From assembly GCA_034509735.1 (NCBI GenBank), contig JACGWO010000003.1:42950873-43014872 (forward strand): 64,000 bases of DNA. Direction: 5' to 3'. The translations under genes and the position numbers were made by a program. The notes beneath the pieces are model-generated. The model searched no databases and was not told the origin of the DNA. It worked only from the letters and a program-made list of their open reading frames with translations. The stretch comes from Sesamum alatum (Eukaryota > Streptophyta > Magnoliopsida > Lamiales > Pedaliaceae). Shown in pieces: positions 23,560 to 33,671 of the stretch (positions are counted from its first letter, which is position 1; each line of letters begins with the position of its first letter).

Positions 23560-23884
23560 GCTTCCTAGAGGCGCATAATACAGCGCCCCGAAGCTAAGAA
23601 TTATTTCAACTTGAGAACTCATACAAAGTTCCCCAAATAACTTGTGATCACAAGCTTTCCCGAGGTGCATAATACTACACCCAAAAGCAAAAAATCTTTA
23701 CAAACTCGAGAACTCATAAGAAGTTCCCTCAAATGAGTTTAAGATTGCAAGCTTTCTTGAGGTGCATAATACAGCACCCCAGAGCTATAAGATTACGAGC
23801 TTTCTCGAGGTGCATAATACAACACCCCAGAGCTATAAGATTACGAGCTTTCTCGAGGTGCATAATACAACACCCCGAAGCTAA
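23560..23884 (+). repeat. Subrepeats with 48-bp unit in the 3' part of the LTR element
   Basis: Three near-identical 48-bp units run 23743-23790, 23791-23838 and 23839-23884 (core cgaggtgcataatacaacac). Upstream, 23560-23742, are older diverged copies with a longer period of about 100 bp that also contain gaactcat-aagttcc blocks. Tandem subrepeats in this position are a known habit of Tat-lineage elements and can seed satellites. Confidence 0.85.
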
Positions 23885-24020
23885 AAAGCATCATGTAAAT
23901 GAATATAAAAAAAAAAAATCATCACTCATTGAGAGATTGAAAAAACTCCTAAGAGGACTGAAACAAAATTTGAGAAAGTAAAAGTGGCTTTTAAAGCAAA
24001 TACTTCATAACACTCGGACT

Positions 24021-24791
24021 TCATAGTAATAGTACCTTTGTACTTAACTCCATCACCAGAGGCAAGAGGGAGGAATCCCACTGAGTGTTATAGTACTCCT
24101 CCAAGAAACGAAGTTCATCAAAGCTCGAAACACTATAACTCGACATCGAGCCGAGGGGCAAGGGAGCATTCCCCCCAATATCATCACAAAAGGAAACCTC
24201 CGAAATTACGCCCTTGGAAGAAAATGAAGTAGAATCAAAAGAGACGTCTAAGGAATCGGCCGGACAACCGAGAAGATTACGTATGGCCTCAGTAAAATTA
24301 TCATCATCTAGAGCTATCCCGTCGGAAGAATGAGAAAAGTTAAGAGTAGGAAGACACGAAGACCCCTCGCTCGAAGGAAGAATAGAAGAGCGAGAGGAGA
24401 ACCCCCGACCGCCGAGCCGAGGCAACGAACCTCGGGCCCCACGGTCGGGCCCGCCTCGACCAGCATGGTCGAGGCCGCTTCGGCCAGGTGCCTGGTCGAG
24501 GCTGCCTCGGCTAAGTGCCTGGCCGAGGCCAACACCTCGGCTGTCTCGACCAGGCTGGTCGAGGCCAGCGCCTCGGCTGCCTCGACCAGTAGGGCGGTCG
24601 AGGCCCATGCCTCGGCCGTCTTGCTGGTCGAGGCCCTCATGACCACGACCAACACCGCCGTTTCCACTTTGGTCCCCCCCATGGTCGAGCCGAACCCCAC
24701 TAGACTTGGAAGGCAACTTCATGATTCCCTCACGGTTCTTATTAGACATTGAGACTACGACCGAGAAGAGGAAGAAGAACTTTCCAAACAA
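24021..24791 (-). CDS. Antisense ORF (aORF) of the LTR element
   Basis: A 256-codon ORF runs opposite to gag and ends up with its start 65 bp inside the 3' LTR border. It has a hydrophobic start (FGKFFFLFSVVVSM), a Gly/Asp/Arg-rich middle made of imperfect GLDQ-GRGSRG repeats (about residues 36-135), and a non-repetitive acidic, Ser-rich C-terminal 110 residues (for example DNFTEAIRNLLGCPADS). Its position and orientation correspond to the antisense ORFs reported for Tat-lineage elements such as Retand and Grande. The function of those proteins is unknown. The GC-rich repeats (24400-24650) also keep the opposite strand open, so length alone is weak evidence; the uninterrupted nonrepetitive C-terminal part is the better argument. 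Confidence 0.6.
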   Translation of the reverse strand: MFGKFFFLFSVVVSMSNKNREGIMKLPSKSSGVRLDHGGDQSGNGGVGRGHEGLDQQDGRGMGLDRPTGRGSRGAGLDQPGRDSRGVGLGQALSRGSLDQAPGRSGLDHAGRGGPDRGARGSLPRLGGRGFSSRSSILPSSEGSSCLPTLNFSHSSDGIALDDDNFTEAIRNLLGCPADSLDVSFDSTSFSSKGVISEVSFCDDIGGNAPLPLGSMSSYSVSSFDELRFLEEYYNTQWDSSLLPLVMELSTKVLLL

Positions 24792-24856
24792 GGCGGATTC
24801 TATTTACCAAGTTCCAATTATTTTCTTCCCAAATATTTGGAACTTGAGGGGGCAGT

Positions 24857-25320
24857 TGACATGGAGGAAAATTACCAAGTCAAAGAGCATTTATTTTCCT
24901 CTATCAAATAAGAGAAAATCAAGGGAAAATTAAGCAAAGCCATCAAGACATGGAGGAAATCATGCAAAGGGGGCTTGATCCATGGAAACTCCTCCATTAA
25001 TGACGAAGCAAGAAAAAGACCCTAACGTCCTCATGAGACGTTACCATTTATATCCAAGGACTTGGAGAAGAAGGACAATAAGGACACTACACCATACTTA
25101 CCGTAAATAAAATTGTAGTATAAATAGGAGTTCAACCCCTTCATTTAGAGGGATCGGGGACTTTTGTAAGAACCTCACTAGCATACTTCTTCAATCAACT
25201 TCCTTGGATCGACTTGTACGTATTGACGATTGTGCCAGATTTTAACGTAATAATTCGATTATGACGTTTATCATTTTATCACGTTGTTGTTGAATTACTT
25301 TCCGATTTCTTGCAACATCA
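24857..25320 (+). repeat. 3' LTR
   Basis: 464 bp, same ends as the 5' LTR. TATA box copy at 25119-25126. Followed by the CTATG target duplication. Confidence 0.95.
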
Positions 25321-25325
25321 CTATG

Positions 25326-27049
25326 ATATGTTTAGATGAAAGAAACTTATTTGTAGATATTATAGTAAGGTATAAAACTATAACATCAACAATTATAATA
25401 ACCCTACTAAATAATATAGTTGTGATCGATCATTCTTTCTAAATTGATTTAAGGGATATGAATGGTTTCCTCAACAACAATCGTGGAATGTGATTGTCAA
25501 TTTATCAAATCTTTGTCATTTTGAAATATCTATCTAAATTGATATACACATACTTAATATTATTGACGATGTCCTCTCAAATATTTACTTTATAAGTCCA
25601 AGAGCAAGGTGGTGGGCCCCAGCCAAACAGTCTTGCAGGCCGAGCTCACGTGCCCAAGGAGCAAGGACTCTAGCCCATAGGGTTATATACTATTTATTAA
25701 CCTGGCAAGCCCAAGTATAGTCGGCATACAACAGGGACTTTACGCCATATAAGTAGCTAACACGTAAGAACACATCATATTCAAATATCTCCAATAAATT
25801 TTTAAAGACCCAGCTGGAATTCACGTTTTAATCAGCAAGTAACTGATTCCCAGAAAATGTGGCAGACATGACAAGACTTAATAAAACAGTCTTAACTCAG
25901 TCAATTTTTATCCAAATTTTATGCAGTTTTTTTTAGAGAAGAAAGCTGACTCTTGTACACAACCATTCGAATCTGACTCCACGGTCGACTATAAAATGAC
26001 ATTTTGTGCAATCATTTATCAAGTGACATTCTTCAACTCTACAATTACACTCACACTCACTTTCTCTATATTTCTAAGTTATTTAAAGCTTATCACACAT
26101 GAATATTACATATTTACGTTTCACCATTATTCTCATTACTGACCTCGGAGTGCTAACTTCTCATTGTAGGTTAATGTACCCTCAATTTTGAGATTTTCAT
26201 AAATTTTTTTTAACTTTTTATGATGCTGTTGGACCCGAGTATATATTAATTATTAAATACGAATTCATTGTCATAACTTAACCAGCATTCCAACTTCGTT
26301 CACAGGCTATTATTGAAAATAGGTTATGCTATATTTGTATGAAGTGCTCACAACTAACTTATAATCATTAATTTGATCTTAATGGAGTCTTGGAAAACAC
26401 TTTAATGGTTAGTTCATGACCATATCATCATTATCATACTTTTTTTTTTTTTAAACGAAGCAAATCAACTATTATTTATTTTGAAGAAATCGATTACAAT
26501 TATTTATATAAAATATTTCATATATAATAACTTCACAACAACTATAACAGTTTATATTAATCACCTATTATAAAGTAGAACTACACATATTATTAAATAG
26601 AACAACATTCCACTCTGACGGAGCTCGAACCCATGACTTTAAGAGTTATGGGACCTCAACTTCGTTAATTGAACTAGATCTTATCGGCTCATTATCATCG
26701 TACTCAAAAGTAATTGTTTTTTTTATAATTCTCATACCAAGCTTCAATTGTACTTATTTTGATGGCAAGCAATATTATCTTATTATAATTTTTGAACATT
26801 TGAATTTAAAATAATTGAAGAATGGAGTCTAATATATACGAATTGACCTATCAATAATCAACTGACTAAATCAATTTATAAACTTTACATGGGGATGGAA
26901 ATTAATTATTTGACTAAAATCGATTTTATAAGTAAACTTTCATCTTCATTTTTTAAACTATTTTATGGAATGCTCATCAAAATATTAAAATCTTGACTTA
27001 TTCATTTCATTTCATAAAAAGGTCATAAATGTGAGTATTTTCATTGTAT
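25326..27049. other. Gene-free AT-rich DNA
   Basis: No coding exon recognised in either strand apart from the SINE listed separately. The stretch begins the longest gene-free region of the window (up to the TOL gene at 30170), built largely of DNA-transposon remnants. Confidence 0.6.
26438..26688 (-). mobile_element. tRNA-derived SINE
   Basis: Read on the minus strand, a Pol III box A-like segment (TAGTTCAATTAACGAAG) is followed after the usual spacing by a box B (GGGTTCGAGCTCC). The body ends in a poly(A) tract (poly-T on the plus strand at 26440-26452). The sequence tcattatcat occurs on both sides (26428-26437 and 26689-26698) as a target-site duplication. The AT-rich 3' body between box B and the tail is noncoding. 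This is the structure of a plant tRNA-derived SINE mobilised by LINE machinery. Confidence 0.75.
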
Positions 27050-27058
27050 TTATTTTAT

Positions 27059-28167
27059 GGCTAAATTATCATATCATCCCACAAAGAAGAGACTTTTTCA
27101 ATTAAGTCCCATACTTTACGGGATCTTTTATTTGATCCCATTTTTAGACACAAAGTTCCCAACTTAGTCTCAGCCCCATTTTCCGTCAAGTTTTAACGGA
27201 AGAATGGAGACTCCGTTAAGTATAGTTGGGCTAAATTACCTTTTTCGTCCCATAAAGAAGGGACTTTTCTAATTCAATCCCACACTTTACAGGACTTCCA
27301 ATTTGGTCCCATTTTTAGACAAAAAGTTGCCAACTTAGTCCCAAACCCCATTTTTCATCAAGTTTTAATGGAAGGACAGAGACCTCATTAAATGGCTGTT
27401 AACGTTGTAGGGAAATTACACACGTGATTCTCACGTAATTTATCTATTCATTCCACCTGCAAAGCAAACATCAGTCATCCCCCCCTAAAAATCTCTTCAG
27501 CCATTCTCTTCCAAATCGCTTTCCATTACTGGTTTGATTTCAAAAAAATCACAAGCTCTCAAGTGAAGATAGTGAACATTGGCAAATTCGTGAACTCCTA
27601 CTATAATTAGGGTTTGCCAATTCGATTAGATGGCTGGGTCGCAAGGACATCGTCGCAAATTTCCCAATGTTCACTATCTTCACTTGAGATCTTGTGCTTT
27701 TCTTGAAATCAAACTAGTAATCGCAAGCGATTTGGAAGAAAATGGCTGAAGAGATTTTGAGGGTTGGGGTGGGGGGGATATGACCTGATGTTCGATTTGG
27801 AGGCCTCCAACGTTAATAGTCATTTAACGAGGTTCTCCGTCCTTCCCTTAAAACTTGACGAAAAATGGGGTTTGGGACTAAGTTGACAACTTTTCGTCTA
27901 AAAATGGGACCAAATCGAAAATCCCCTAAAGCGTGGGACTGAATTAGAAAAGTCCCTTCTTTATGGGACGAAAAAGATAATTTCGCCTGACTGTACTTAA
28001 CGGAGTCTCCATTCTTCCGTTATTCCGTTAAAAGTTGATGGGAAATGGGGTCTGGGACTAAATTGATAATTTTTCATCTAAAAATGGGACCAAATTAGAA
28101 ATCTCGTAAAGCGTGGGACTGAATTAGAAAAGTCCCTTTTTTATGAGACGAAAAAGGTAATTTAGCC
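27059..28167. mobile_element. 1.1-kb palindromic MULE-type foldback element
   Basis: Ends GGCTAAATTA and TAATTTAGCC are inverted, and a perfect 9-bp duplication TTATTTTAT flanks the element (27050-27058 and 28168-28176), the Mutator-superfamily signature. Nearly the whole element is one inverted repeat: each arm has two tandem copies of a ~165-bp block (gggacttttctaattcaatc versus reverse-complement copies) followed by an inner segment (aaatcgctttccattactgg and its inverted partner), around a loop at about 27590-27655. No transposase is present. Such a transcript would fold into a long hairpin. Confidence 0.9.
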
Positions 28168-28176
28168 TTATTTTAT

Positions 28177-30169
28177 TTAAAGCTATCAATGCACTTTATA
28201 AAGGTATTTCCATATTAAAGACATAATAAAACTACACCAACATTTCTAGAATTTGGTCTAATTATAAATATATTTTTATTAGATAAAATTTACAAATATC
28301 TTCATTGAGGTTTGCAATAAAATAATGGGACACTGACAAAATGATCAGAGATGCATTATTGGGAGTTTGGCTTGAATGGCATTTTAATTGGAAAAAAGTA
28401 ATTAAATTACAGTCAAAAGTTTATGAGGGGTATTTTAAAATATCACATATAAAAGTCACTTAATTCTAGAATCCTATTAAATGGAGTTAATGTAGAACGA
28501 TCAAACCTCAAATGGAGTGATTGTAATTTTTAATTTAATAATAATATATTTATAATTAAATCAAATTTTAAGAAGCATAGATATTTACCCTAAATAATAC
28601 TACGGTGGAAAAGTGATTAGAAATTTAGGTTAAATGTATTTTGCCCTGAACTATTCTTGATGTAATATTTACTTTTTTAAACTATCAAATGTAACACTTA
28701 TTTTTTGGTTGGACAAAAATGTCCCTCATGCCTTGAATGATTATATTATTCACAATATATTTTAGTATTTTGTACATTAAATCATCACTAAATTATTTGC
28801 TAACTATTTTTTTTAATAAGTGAAGAATTTAAATTAAAAGTGAAGTAATAAGTTAATATATATAATAGATACCCAACAATATAATATCCCAATAAAAAAA
28901 TCTTTTACATGAAGTTTATTGTGTATTTATTGTACTCATTTGTTATCTTAAGCTTTTTTTGTGTAATTATTTTATAATTTGAACTATATTACAGACTCAA
29001 AATTAAGTAATGTATGTGTTAAAATAGGTGACCGTCTTTGTAAACTATTCTAGACGATCTTTTCCAATAATATATTAATTTAAGAAATGTTCTTTGACCA
29101 TCTTCATCATATGCTTTAAACATTATATTTATATATGTATTTAGTTAAAGCCATTAGATCAATTATGCTACAGGGTTGGTTCGCGCATATAATAGCGACC
29201 ATGAAATCAACCTCTATGATTTGATCTAAAATATTTCAAGTCGATGAATTAGTCAAGATAGAACATCAATCATTCCTTAAAGACTTACACTAAATGTTAC
29301 ATTTAACAATTAAAAAAATAAATGTTACGTCAAGTATAATTCACGTATCCAAAATATACTTTAACCCCTATAAATTTGAAGTACTCAAGAATTTGAGTGC
29401 GAATACGCGTAATTGTTTGTTAATGAAATATTAATATCCAATCCGTATCCGTATGGGTTCCAATTCCATAAATTATATTAGTAATAATTAGAATTGAAAG
29501 AATATAGAAAAAGGGGGATGGCCGGCAGCTCTCGGAAGATTCCGCTGTGGTAAAAGGTCTTTGTTAGACTGGGGAGGTGTCCCGATCAACACGCATAAAC
29601 TCCATTTCTCTTCTTCGCCAAGATTTTTCGACTTCACCCTTCTCTTCTAAGGTTCCAAAACCTTGATTCCATTCCTTTTTCGCGATTCATCTTAGGTATT
29701 GTTATTACTTTGTTTTCTTTTAATTGACTCTGAAATAAACGATTAGCCTCTTGTGAATTTGATCGGTAATACTTAGTTAATTTGTTGTTTAATTTCTATG
29801 ACTTTTGTGCCAGCCCTTTTTCCGTGTAATTTAGGGGTATGTTTTAGGTAGATTATAATTTCTTCTGCAAATTTTCTTTCATGTTTAGTGACTTTTCTTT
29901 AATATTGAATCTTAAGTTTGTTTGTCTCTGGAGGGTGTTAGATTTCCAATTTGAACTGCTGGATCATTGATTAAAGGAGTTGATTTTTCTAGGGTTCTGT
30001 TATGATATTAGTCACTGGGGTTTGAAGACTGGGAGGAATTTTTTCACGATTTTTTTTAAGCTTTTGTGGAAAATATGTGCCGGCTTTTTTCATATGTTAC
30101 GAGCTAAATCATAAGGGTTTTAAGAGTATCATAATTGTTTCAGGGTTTTGTAGAGCATTTTTTGGGAAA
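28177..30169. other. Gene-free DNA and TOL 5' region
   Basis: AT-rich, with a small foldback at about 28252-28570 listed separately. The right end (about 29500-29700) looks like the promoter/5' UTR of the TOL gene; a donor (cttag then gtattgtt near 29695) and acceptor (tgtttcag ending at about 30143) suggest a 5' UTR intron of about 450 bp. Confidence 0.5.
28252..28570. repeat. Small foldback MITE
   Basis: Left arm (tctaattataaatatatttt...tgaggttt) and the reverse complement of the right arm (tttaattataaatatattat...tgaggttt) match over about 65 bp with differences. Noncoding. No clear target duplication found, so borders are approximate. Confidence 0.5.
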
Positions 30170-32232
30170 ATGAGTGACAATTTGATGGACAAAGTCAACG
30201 CTTTGGGGGAGCGCTTGAAGATTGGAGGTTCTGAGGTAGGGCAAAAGATTACCGCTGGTATGAGTTCAATGAGTTTCAAAATGAAGGAATTTTTTCAAGG
30301 CCCAAATCAGGCAGACAAGCTTGTTGAGGAAGCTACAGCCGAAACTCTCGACGAGCCTGATTGGGCCACAAATCTTGAACTTTGCGACATGATCAGCCAT
30401 GACAGAATCAACAGTGTCGAATTGATTAGGGGAGTAAAGAAAAGAATCGTGCTGAAGAGCCCTAGGATTCAGTACTTGGCTCTGGTGTTGCTTGAGACTG
30501 TTGTGAAGAATTGCGAAAAGGCGTTCTCAGAAGTCGCAGCAGAGAGAGTACTGGATGAGATGGTGAAGCTGATAGATGACCCGCAGACTGTGGTCAATAA
30601 TCGGAATAAGGCTCTGATGTTGATTGAATCATGGGGAGAGTCCTCAAATGAGCTGCGCTACCTGCCTGTTTATGAAGAGACATATAAGGTACTGCTGCAC
30701 TTGTGTTGTCCTTCCATGTCTTTAGCAACCCTTGAACTAATTTCCTGGAGAGTGTAGTGATTAATTCATTTCCTAAATCTATGCATGCTGCAATTTTGAA
30801 AATTAGTTATCTGTTAATTGGGGAAATAATGTCGCTAAGTTTGCAGCAATATTTCTGTAGATTTGGGACTGAAGGACTTGAAACGTTTGCTTAATTTTTC
30901 TGATCGGGCATCTGTTGACATAAAATGCAAAAGATATGATAGAATACTTTGCCTATCTCGTTTGATTTGTTTGGTTGTGATTGGATGGATTTGCTGGGTT
31001 TGGATTTTCTTCTCTCTGTTTCTTAACTTTGGATGCAGCATGTCAATTTACACATTCTTCCATAAGACGCGAGTATAATATGCATGAAGCTGCTACTGGT
31101 TCGTCTTGAGCTCCTGTTTGGTTATGTTTTGACATTTGGTTCTCTCATTTTAGAGTTTGAAATCAAGGGGAGTACGGTTCCCTGGTCGTGACAATGAGAG
31201 TCTGGCTCCAATATTTACTCCTGCAAGATCTGTAACAGCTCAAGAATCGAATGATACGCTTGGACAACAACTTCATTATGATATCCCTGTGCAAAGCTTT
31301 TCAGCTGAACAAACAAAGGAAGCATTTGATGTAGCAAGAAACAGTGTTGAACTTCTGAGCACTGTTTTATCCTCTTCCCCGCAGCAAGATGCTCTGCAGG
31401 TACCCTCACTGGTTTATATTTGATGTCAGTTTGTCATTTCAAACTTCTTGATTCATTTTATTTCAAATTGTCAATTTAGTTATTTCATCATTTTAGCACA
31501 TTTTCGTGATGGTTGCCTGGTCATTGGTTTTTGTCCTTCACCAAATTAACATTTTGAAATTGATGATCATCTCTCTAGATTCTCATGCATATAACCATCC
31601 TTCGCTCATGTATTTGCCATCCTAATGTGTTGTCATGTTGCATCATCTGGAAAATGTTTTGGGGGCTTAAGTTGACATCGTTCTTACTGTTACTGAATTT
31701 TGCTAGTGATGGCATTTCAAAACTTTTCATCCAAAATGTCTTTTGATGATTAGTTTGATTAAAGGTTAACCTATTAGCTACTTATTTTGTTGTCTGAAAA
31801 TTGACGCAGGATGACCTGACCATCACGCTTTTTCAACAATGTCGTGAGTCCCAATACACTGTTCAGAGGATCATTGAAACAGCCGGAGATAATGAGGCCC
31901 TGCTTTTTGAAGCACTGAATGTGAATGATGAGATTCAAAAAGTTATATCTAAATATGAAGACATGAGACAACCTACGGTGGTGCCACAGCAGCCAGAGCC
32001 TGCTTTGATACCTGTTGCTGTGGAGCCTGATGATTCACCTAGAGCAGGGAAAGAAGAATCTCTGATCAGAAAACCATCAGGCGGTAGGAGTCGAAGCCAT
32101 GGAGGGAACAATGATGAAATGATGGACGACCTGGATGAGATGATCTTTGGCAAGAAAGGTGGTGGAACGTCGGAAACGGGACAAGATGCAAAGAAACAGC
32201 AGCCACCCAAAGACGATCTCATATCGTTTTGA
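30170..32232 (+). CDS. TOL1: TOM1-like protein (TOL), VHS-GAT ubiquitin adaptor
   Basis: Three exons, 30170-30688, 31154-31399 and 31810-32232, give 395 aa. A VHS domain spans about residues 45-185 (LELCDMISHDRINSVELIRG, ALVLLETVVKNCEKAF, ALMLIESWGE). A GAT domain covers about 210-300 (TKEAFDVARNSVELLSTVLS ... ALLFEALNVNDEIQKVISKY). The tail is Pro/Gln and Asp-rich and ends in DDLISF. TOL proteins stand in for ESCRT-0 in plants: they bind ubiquitinated plasma-membrane cargo and pass it to ESCRT-I for vacuolar degradation. The start chosen is the Met after the putative 5' UTR intron; an upstream in-frame Met at 30077 would add 31 residues that do not look conserved. Matches Arabidopsis At5g16880 in sequence (from memory) and in neighbours. 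Confidence 0.93.
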
Positions 32233-32694
32233 GTAGATTAGCCGACATCCTTGGTGGCAGGCCAGTGTTGATATATTTACATGTGATTCTAATTAAATGA
32301 TTATCAACCCAGGAACCACGGTGGTCTTTTTTCTGTTTCATTTGGAGATTTGGATTGATGTGGGCGCACATTTGTGCTTGTTATTGGTTTGGTAGTGGAA
32401 CTACACTGGAGAATTTAACATATTTGTTGATGTTTGCAGTGATGTATGTTGTGAATTATGACATGGTTTCTATTTTCTACCCACCCTCCTCATCCTCCTC
32501 CTTACTTATTCCAGCTAAACAGTGATCATATTCGCACAAGTATGCATTCATCGTCGGTGACCCCTGACCAACGGTACCACACTCACTCGCATTCTGTTGT
32601 TCAATGGTGTGAAGACTGAAACTGCCACCCCTTTTTTTCTTCCTTCTTCTTCTTCTTGGGTGGAGAGAGAATCTAATCTGTCGAATAAGACATA

Positions 32695-33116
32695 CGGTTA
32701 ATTATAATTACATCATCTGAGATTTTGTATAATTATAGATATCCCTTGTTATTTTAAAAATTACAAATTCCCCAATGGAGTTTGTAATTTTTAATCAAGG
32801 GCTTAAAATGGTTAATTTTGCTCTTGATTTTTTTTTTAAATTATAGAAAAATCAGTTAAACAAATTACATTATTGCTCATTTGTATAAAAATGTAATAAA
32901 CATTTCTTGCGCATTTTTATCCAAAAAAATTGAGAAAATTTTAAAAAATAATTCAATTTGCATAAGGACATTTTGGTCAGTTCACCCATAAAAATAAATG
33001 GAAATAGATTATTTGTTAGACAGTTATAAACTTCAGAGGGTATTAGTAATTTTTCAAAGAATGAAAAGATATCAATAATTATGTTAAATCTCATGAGATG
33101 TCATTGTAATTCACCC
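32695..33116. mobile_element. MULE-type MITE (422 bp)
   Basis: Ends ggttaattataattacatca and the reverse complement of gatgtcattgtaattcaccc are imperfect inverted repeats. The flanks TAAGACATA (32686-32694) and TAAGAAATA (33117-33125) are a 9-bp duplication with one mismatch. Noncoding. Confidence 0.75.
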
Positions 33117-33126
33117 TAAGAAATAG

Positions 33127-33377
33127 AGTGAATTACAATGACATTCTCTGATGTTAGGCCAAAATACAGAAACACTTCTTGTCTTTTAAATTACAGTTAC
33201 ACCCCCTAAAGTTATAGTTGTATTATAACTACACCCCTATTCAAAATTAAAACTTACACAAACACCCCTTGAAAATATTATACTAACACCCTTTAAGGAT
33301 ATAACTGTAATTTTACAAAAGATAAAAAGTGTTTATGTAATTTGAACTAGCGTCGTAAATGTCAATATAATTCACCC
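33127..33377. mobile_element. MULE-type MITE (about 251 bp), inserted next to another
   Basis: Inverted ends agtgaattacaatgaca and the reverse complement of gtcaatataattcaccc. GAAATAG occurs on both sides (33120-33126 and 33378-33384), probably part of a 9-bp duplication. The body is a reverse-orientation relative of the MITE at 20011-20267. The insertion lies within the target duplication of the neighbouring MITE at 32695-33116. Confidence 0.7.
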
Positions 33378-33671
33378 GAAATAGCTAAGAAATATGATAT
33401 ATGAATTCTAAACTTATTTGGTATTATAAGCTTTATGATTCTTTTGTCTTATATATTTTAACATTTTTTTTAATTGTTGGCAGCGTCTTATCAACTCCAG
33501 AATAGAATTATATTAAAACTAATTAATAAAATAAGCTTAGTCCCACCCCCACACCCCGTGATTGATGAACTAAACTCTCCTCGTTGGAGATTCACACTCA
33601 ACTCTCCACCCCAGAAAGAATACATTGGCAGTGGCAGTGGCAGTGGCAGTTCTGCATTAATCCACCGGGAA

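Larger units (their letters stand above)
20597..25320 (+). mobile_element. Complete non-autonomous LTR retrotransposon (Tat-lineage-like, TR-GAG type)
   Basis: Two 464-bp LTRs starting TGACATGGAGG and ending CAACATCA bound a 3.8-kb interior, with a perfect 5-bp target duplication CTATG at 20592-20596 and 25321-25325. A primer-binding-site-like sequence (TGGCGCCGTCTGTGGGA, 21064-21080) directly follows the 5' LTR and a purine tract (24846-24852) precedes the 3' LTR. The interior codes a disrupted gag region with a retrotransposon gag domain, a 29-unit tandem repeat, 48-bp subrepeats and a large antisense ORF. I found no protease, reverse transcriptase, RNase H or integrase. By eye the LTRs differ at six positions of 464, so insertion is recent (about half a million years if the often-used 1.3e-8 rate applies). 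An antisense ORF and tandem repeats between the coding part and the 3' LTR are known traits of the Ty3/gypsy Tat lineage. It must rely on an autonomous partner. Confidence 0.9.

Noticed and set aside
23743..23884. Regularly spaced repeats considered as a CRISPR-like array
   Set aside because: Units are directly adjacent without unique spacers and lie in a plant LTR retrotransposon; they are simple tandem repeats.
24330..24752. Plus-strand 140-codon ORF in the GC-rich stretch of the LTR element
   Set aside because: It is the complement of the Gly/Asp/Arg repeat of the antisense ORF. Its sequence is alanine/valine/threonine repeats only, whereas the antisense frame continues into nonrepetitive sequence.
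30077..30169. Upstream in-frame Met for the TOL protein
   Set aside because: The extra residues (PAFFICYELNHKG...) are unlike any VHS protein and the segment contains a probable 5' UTR intron acceptor at about 30143.
33474..33671. Extended N-terminus for the GT47 protein from an in-frame Met at 33474
   Set aside because: The extra 66 residues would put the membrane anchor and its short basic tail in the middle of the protein; the Met at 33672 gives the normal type II topology.
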